In this document: piece after piece, positions 5,801 to 10,000 of the stretch
Layout: every line of letters starts with the position of its first letter
Position numbering within the stretch: the first letter of the stretch is position 1
NCBI RefSeq assembly: GCF_020217025.1
Contig: NZ_JAIWOF010000107.1
Span: 1-10,000 of the forward strand
DNA length: 10,000 nucleotides
Direction: 5' to 3'
Origin: Flavobacterium sp.
Lineage (GTDB): Bacteria > Bacteroidota > Bacteroidia > Flavobacteriales > Flavobacteriaceae
The notes under the pieces: model-generated
What the model saw: the letters and a program-made list of their open reading frames with translations, nothing else
Databases searched by the model: none
Told to the model about the DNA's origin: nothing
Translations under genes and position numbers: made by a program

Positions 5801-8632
5801 ATGCAACACACAGAAGAAACTATCGAAATTATTGGAGCAAGAGCTCATAATCTTAAGAACATAGACGTTACTATTCCGCGCGAAAAACTTGTAGTTATTA
5901 CAGGTTTGTCGGGTTCTGGAAAATCGTCATTGGCTTTTGATACCATTTATGCAGAAGGCCAAAGAAGGTACATCGAAACCTTCTCAGCTTATGCACGACA
6001 GTTTTTGGGTGGTTTAGAACGTCCTGATGTAGACAAAATCGACGGACTTTCTCCTGTAATTGCTATTGAGCAAAAAACTACAAGTAAATCGCCTCGTTCT
6101 ACTGTGGGAACAATTACTGAAATTTATGACTTCTTACGTTTGTTGTATGCTCGTGGCGCTGATGCTTACAGTTACAATACGGGCGAAAAAATGGTTTCGT
6201 ATTCTGATGAGCAAATCAAGCAATTGATTTTAGAGGATTTCAATGGGAAACGCATCAATATTTTAGCACCGGTTGTTCGTTCTCGTAAAGGACATTATCG
6301 CGAATTATTTGAGCAAATTGCTAAACAAGGTTTCTTAAAAGTTCGTGTAAATGGCGAGATTCGTGATTTAGAATACGGTATGAAAGTCGATCGTTATAAA
6401 ACGCATGATATTGAAATCGTAATTGATAGAATGGCGATTGATTTAGAAGAAGATACCGATAAACGCCTATCAGAAAGCATCAAAACTGCGATGTATCATG
6501 GCGAAGATGTCATGATGGTTATCGAGCAAGAAAGCCAAGAAGTGCGTTTTTATAGCCGTAATTTAATGTGTCCGTCTTCTGGAATTTCCTATCCTAATCC
6601 AGAACCCAATAATTTCTCATTTAACTCTCCAAAAGGAGCTTGTCCGTGTTGTAACGGATTAGGAACGGTAAATGAAATCAACCTTCAAAAAATTATCCCA
6701 AATCCAAAATCATCTATAAAAAATGGTGGTTTTGCTCCTTTAGGCGAATATAAAAGTTCATGGATTTTCAAGCAATTGGAAATTATCGCACAAAAATATG
6801 ATTTCAAAATAACCGATGCCATAGAAACCATTCCGCAAGAAGCAATGGAGATGATTTTGTATGGTGGAAACGAAAAGTTTTCAGTCGTTTCAAAGGTTAT
6901 GGGAATTACAAAAGATTATAAAATCGATTTTGAAGGGATTTCAAATTTCATTAAAAATCAATACGATAATTCCGATTCGGCAAGTATCAAACGTTGGGCA
7001 AAAGAATTTATGGACGAAAATGATTGTCCAGAATGTGAAGGAACGCGTTTGCGAAAAGAATCGTTATATTTCAAACTAAACGGGAAAAATATCGGCGAGT
7101 TAGTGCAAATGGATGTAGCCGAATTATCCGAATGGTTTGCAGATTTAGATAATCATTTATCTGAAAAGCAAAAAGTTATCGCAGTTGAGGTTGTAAAAGA
7201 AATAACAGCGAGATTGCAATTTTTGTTAGATGTTGGTTTGAATTATTTATCCTTAAACCGAAGCTCAAAATCGCTTTCAGGTGGTGAAGCACAACGTATT
7301 CGATTGGCTACGCAAATTGGTTCGCAATTGGTTGGCGTTTTATATATTTTAGATGAACCAAGTATCGGTTTGCACCAAAGAGACAACGAACGTTTGATTA
7401 AATCGTTAGAAAGTTTACGCGATATTGGTAACTCAGTAATCGTAGTAGAACACGATAAAGACATGATTGAACGTGCCGATTATGTGATTGATATTGGTCC
7501 GAAAGCAGGTCGTTTTGGAGGACAAATCATCAGTAAAGGAACTCCGAAAGAATTGCTAAAAGAAAATACCATTACGGCTCAGTATATGAATGGTAAAATG
7601 CAAATTGAAGTGCCAAAAACACGTAGAGAGGGTAACGGAAAATCAATCAAGTTATCCGGAGCAACTGGGAATAATTTAAAAAATGTTTCGATTGAAATTC
7701 CGTTAGGAAAATTAGTTTGTGTTACTGGAGTTTCTGGAAGTGGAAAATCGACATTGATTAATGAAACATTGTATCCAATTTTAAACGCACATTTTTTCAA
7801 TGCAGTTAAGAAACCACAACCTTACAAAAAAATTGAAGGTTTAGAACATATTGATAAAGTAATCGACATCGACCAAAGTCCGATTGGAAGAACACCGCGT
7901 TCTAATCCAGCGACTTATACTGATGTTTTTTCAGAAATTAGAAGTTTATACACGCAAACGCCAGAAGCGATGATTCGTGGCTACAAACCAGGAAGATTCA
8001 GTTTCAATGTAAAAGGAGGACGTTGTGAAACTTGTGAAGGTTCAGGCGTTCGCACGATTGAAATGAGCTTTTTACCAGATGTTTATGTAGAATGTGAAAC
8101 CTGTATGGGAAAACGATTCAACAGAGAAACATTAGAAATTCGCTATAAAGGAAAATCGATTTCTGATGTGTTGAATATGACAGTAGATGAAGCGGTAGAT
8201 TTCTTCGAAAATATTCCAAAAATTTATCGAAAAGTAAAAACGATTCAAGATGTTGGATTGGGTTATATCACATTAGGTCAACAAAGCACAACGCTTTCAG
8301 GTGGTGAAGCGCAGCGTATCAAATTGGCAACGGAACTTTCTAAAAAAGACACGGGAAATACCTTTTATATTTTAGACGAACCTACAACAGGTTTACATTT
8401 TGAAGATATTCGAGTTCTTATGGATGTCATCAACAAGTTAGTGGATAAAGGAAACACAGTGTTAATTATCGAACATAATTTAGATGTGGTAAAATTATCA
8501 GATTATGTAATTGATATTGGTTATGAAGGAGGAAAAGGTGGAGGAGAAGTAGTAGCTAAAGGGACTCCAGAGGAAATCGTGAAAAATAAAAAAAGTTATA
8601 CGGCGCAGTTTTTGAAAAAAGAATTATCTTAG
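5801..8632 (+). CDS. uvrA: Excinuclease ABC subunit A (UvrA)
   Basis: UvrA is the damage-recognition ATPase of nucleotide excision repair. As a dimer it scans DNA, binds bulky lesions and loads UvrB. The 943 residues are close to the 940 of E. coli UvrA. Both ABC modules are complete: Walker A at 35-43 (GLSGSGKSS) and 643-651 (GVSGSGKST), signature LSGGEAQRI at 492-500 and 832-840, Walker [11 protein letters not shown] (516-525) and [10 protein letters not shown] (857-866), and switch His at 551 and 892. The C-terminal zinc finger is intact (Cys742, Cys745, Cys765, Cys768), as is CPECEG (409-414) in the insertion region. The first zinc module has Cys257, Cys281 and Cys284, but Ser260 sits where E. 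coli has its second Cys. The ATG at 5801 follows a good -7 box. Bacteroidota may carry UvrA paralogues, but this one has every core motif. UvrB and UvrC are not in the window. Confidence 0.97.
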   Translation: MQHTEETIEIIGARAHNLKNIDVTIPREKLVVITGLSGSGKSSLAFDTIYAEGQRRYIETFSAYARQFLGGLERPDVDKIDGLSPVIAIEQKTTSKSPRSTVGTITEIYDFLRLLYARGADAYSYNTGEKMVSYSDEQIKQLILEDFNGKRINILAPVVRSRKGHYRELFEQIAKQGFLKVRVNGEIRDLEYGMKVDRYKTHDIEIVIDRMAIDLEEDTDKRLSESIKTAMYHGEDVMMVIEQESQEVRFYSRNLMCPSSGISYPNPEPNNFSFNSPKGACPCCNGLGTVNEINLQKIIPNPKSSIKNGGFAPLGEYKSSWIFKQLEIIAQKYDFKITDAIETIPQEAMEMILYGGNEKFSVVSKVMGITKDYKIDFEGISNFIKNQYDNSDSASIKRWAKEFMDENDCPECEGTRLRKESLYFKLNGKNIGELVQMDVAELSEWFADLDNHLSEKQKVIAVEVVKEITARLQFLLDVGLNYLSLNRSSKSLSGGEAQRIRLATQIGSQLVGVLYILDEPSIGLHQRDNERLIKSLESLRDIGNSVIVVEHDKDMIERADYVIDIGPKAGRFGGQIISKGTPKELLKENTITAQYMNGKMQIEVPKTRREGNGKSIKLSGATGNNLKNVSIEIPLGKLVCVTGVSGSGKSTLINETLYPILNAHFFNAVKKPQPYKKIEGLEHIDKVIDIDQSPIGRTPRSNPATYTDVFSEIRSLYTQTPEAMIRGYKPGRFSFNVKGGRCETCEGSGVRTIEMSFLPDVYVECETCMGKRFNRETLEIRYKGKSISDVLNMTVDEAVDFFENIPKIYRKVKTIQDVGLGYITLGQQSTTLSGGEAQRIKLATELSKKDTGNTFYILDEPTTGLHFEDIRVLMDVINKLVDKGNTVLIIEHNLDVVKLSDYVIDIGYEGGKGGGEVVAKGTPEEIVKNKKSYTAQFLKKELS

Positions 8633-8689
8633 CAACCTAATTACTACACACAACAACACTGCTAAAACTTTATTATTTAATCGTAATAG

Positions 8690-8705
8690 TTTGTTTACAA
8701 ACAAA
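8690..8705. promoter_or_regulatory. Small inverted repeat upstream of the LOG-family gene
   Basis: TTTGTTT (8690-8696) and AAACAAA (8699-8705) form a 7-bp inverted repeat around a 2-base centre, ending 15 bases before the ATG at 8721. Position and symmetry would suit an operator, but the simple A/T-rich sequence makes chance likely. Nearby TAATAGTTTG does not have the right spacing for a -7 box. Confidence 0.25.
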
Positions 8706-8720
8706 TTAACTAAAATTACT

Positions 8721-9446
8721 ATGGCAGCAGATCAGTACGAAAACGAAGACCACAGAATTCAAGAGAAATTCAAGCAAAAGACTTGGAATGAAATAAGAAC
8801 CAATGATTCATGGGCAATTTTTAAAATCATGTCAGAATTCGTAAATGGTTACGAATCGATGGGAAGAATTGGTCCTTGTGTCTCTATTTTTGGTTCGGCA
8901 AGAACAAAACCAGAAGATAAATATTATTTATTAGCTGAAAAAATCGCTTACAAAATTAGTAAAGCAGGTTACGGAGTAATTACCGGTGGTGGTCCTGGTA
9001 TCATGGAAGCAGGAAACAAAGGAGCACATTATGGAGGCGGAACTTCGGTAGGCTTAAACATCGAATTGCCTTTTGAACAACACTTTAATCCGTATATCGA
9101 TAAAGACAAAAACTTAAACTTTGATTACTTCTTCGTGAGAAAAGTAATGTTTGTAAAATATTCGCAAGGTTTCGTGGTAATGCCAGGAGGTTTTGGAACA
9201 TTGGACGAATTATTTGAAGCGGTAACTTTGATTCAAACTAAGAAAATTGGAAAATTCCCGATTATTTTAGTGGGAACTGAATTTTGGTCAGGTTTATTAG
9301 ATTGGATTAAAAATGTGATGATTGACAAAATGAAAAACGCCAATCCAGAAGATATGAACTTAATCAAAGTAGTTGATACAGAAGATGAGGTATTGGAAGC
9401 ATTAGATAACTTCTATAAAAAATACAACTTATCACCAAACTTCTAA
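8721..9446 (+). CDS. LOG/TIGR00730-family nucleotide 5'-monophosphate phosphoribohydrolase-like protein
   Basis: The family has a Rossmann-like fold; characterised members cleave the N-glycosidic bond of nucleoside 5'-monophosphates, including cytokinin ribotides in the LOG enzymes. The product is 241 residues. The nucleotide-binding parts are visible: SIFGSART (55-62), GGGPGIMEAGNKGA (89-102), and the hallmark PGGFGTLDE (155-163), preceded by Arg140-Lys141. The C-terminal half ends with predicted helices. The ATG at 8721 is preferred because the protein then begins with MAADQY and leads into KQKTWNEI. An in-frame TTG at 8691 would add ten residues of low-complexity sequence that overlap an inverted repeat. 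The gene lies 88 bases after uvrA on the same strand, with no terminator between them, so some read-through is possible. The physiological substrate is unknown, and older 'lysine decarboxylase' labels for this family are considered wrong. Confidence 0.9.
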   Translation: MAADQYENEDHRIQEKFKQKTWNEIRTNDSWAIFKIMSEFVNGYESMGRIGPCVSIFGSARTKPEDKYYLLAEKIAYKISKAGYGVITGGGPGIMEAGNKGAHYGGGTSVGLNIELPFEQHFNPYIDKDKNLNFDYFFVRKVMFVKYSQGFVVMPGGFGTLDELFEAVTLIQTKKIGKFPIILVGTEFWSGLLDWIKNVMIDKMKNANPEDMNLIKVVDTEDEVLEALDNFYKKYNLSPNF

Positions 9447-9449
9447 AAT

Positions 9450-9482
9450 AAAAAAAGTCCTTCAATTCGAAGGACTTTTTTT
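9450..9482. terminator. Bidirectional intrinsic terminator
   Basis: A perfect stem with arms of 14 bases runs from seven A plus GTCCTTC (9450-9463) to GAAGGAC plus seven T (9469-9482), around an AATTC loop. The GC-containing core with A and T tracts on either side can work in both directions. The right arm overlaps the stop codon (TAA on the minus strand, 9483-9481) of the hydrolase gene, so the convergent pair shares one compact terminator. Confidence 0.92.
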
Positions 9483-10000
9483 ATTTTGATATGAATTCTT
9501 TAATTTTTTCAATTACTGCTTCATCGCCTAAAATTTTACGATGTCCTAAACCTTCCGTAATCACCAATTCTGAACCTTGTAAATGTTCATGAATATGATA
9601 AGCCGCTTTGACTGAAACATCATCGTCTTCTTTATCGTGCATGATTAAAACAGGGATTTTAATTTCTGCTGCTGCTTTGTAAGCCGAATAATCACTCATT
9701 TTTCCAACAAAACGTTTTTCAAAATGATCTCTTAATTTGATTCCGTATTCTGGTTTTAATTGTAATTTATTGATAAAATCATCAATGATGTCTTGAATGA
9801 TATCGCCAGCTCCAATGGTAACCGCCTTTTTAACATTCAAATTTTGTTTAATCGCATTCAAAACCGACATACCACCAAGCGAATGTCCAATAGCATATTC
9901 AAACGAACCGTATTGTTTTTCCAATTCTAAAATTGAAGCAATAAATTCGGTCATTATCGAATAATTTCCTTTTGATTTTCCGTGTGCTGGCGCGTCAAAA
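9481..10000 (-). CDS. Alpha/beta hydrolase (5' end beyond the window)
   Basis: The frame stays open to the right edge. Upstream of the internal Met at 9954 it reads FDAPAHGKSKGNYSI, the family's typical D-x-P-x-HG-x-S strand and turn, so the true start lies outside the window. 172 residues are visible. Counting from Met9954 as 1, the nucleophile elbow is GHSLGG (Ser25). The likely acid is Asp110 in MHDKEDDDVS, and the His is His138 in GLGHRKI, so the catalytic triad is complete. The KIPVLIMHDKEDDDV strand-and-loop and the preceding lid-like helical part (~50-95) resemble serine aminopeptidase/lysophospholipase-like hydrolases. No substrate can be named from the sequence. Without the N-terminus, cytoplasmic versus exported cannot be decided. 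The gene converges on the LOG-family gene. Confidence 0.88.
   Translation of the reverse strand, partial: FDAPAHGKSKGNYSIMTEFIASILELEKQYGSFEYAIGHSLGGMSVLNAIKQNLNVKKAVTIGAGDIIQDIIDDFINKLQLKPEYGIKLRDHFEKRFVGKMSDYSAYKAAAEIKIPVLIMHDKEDDDVSVKAAYHIHEHLQGSELVITEGLGHRKILGDEAVIEKIKEFISK

Noticed and set aside
6861..7800. Short open frames inside uvrA on both strands (6861-7079, 7243-7464, 7579-7800)
   Set aside because: They are overlapped by intact UvrA motifs and have no support of their own.
8691..8720. Upstream TTG start that would extend the LOG-family protein by ten residues
   Set aside because: The extension is low-complexity, overlaps a small inverted repeat, and the ATG at 8721 leads directly into the part that resembles family members.
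9952..9954. ATG at 9954 (minus) as the true start of the alpha/beta hydrolase
   Set aside because: The frame continues upstream to the window edge with FDAPAHGKS, a conserved part of the fold, so this Met is internal.

Overview
The window reads as ordinary chromosomal core from a member of the Bacteroidota, most likely Flavobacterium or a close relative in the Flavobacteriaceae. The evidence is the AT-rich composition, a C-terminal type IX secretion (T9SS) sorting domain, start codons without Shine-Dalgarno sites, and upstream boxes of the Bacteroidota type (TAnnTTTG). No rRNA, tRNA, CRISPR array, insertion sequence, phage gene or recognisable defence system was seen. The longest stretch without a gene is under 200 bases.

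Layout. At the left edge is the 3' end of a secreted endonuclease I-like nuclease with a T9SS tail (+). Next is a small exported protein with a histidine-rich tail (+). It converges on a glmM-type phosphoglucosamine mutase (-) across a symmetric bidirectional terminator. glmM diverges from a two-gene unit (+), an ACP-phosphodiesterase-family gene overlapped by an AlkD-like DNA glycosylase gene. The ~190-bp region between the divergent genes carries a matching pair of AT-rich tandem motifs, one pair in each leader. Then come a ClC-type anion transporter with a CBS pair (+), uvrA (+) and a LOG/TIGR00730-family protein (+). The LOG gene converges, across a second symmetric terminator, on an alpha/beta hydrolase gene (-) that runs off the right edge.

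Functional themes. Two genes act in DNA repair: alkD (excision of alkylated bases) and uvrA (damage recognition in nucleotide excision repair). They are separated by the ClC gene and are probably not one operon. glmM supplies glucosamine-1-phosphate for peptidoglycan and lipopolysaccharide precursors. The other genes look like independent housekeeping units.

No convincing undescribed system was found. The observations most worth a second look are the mirrored tandem motifs between glmM and the ACP-phosphodiesterase gene, the substituted anion and proton residues of the ClC protein, and the Ser replacing a zinc-finger Cys in UvrA.
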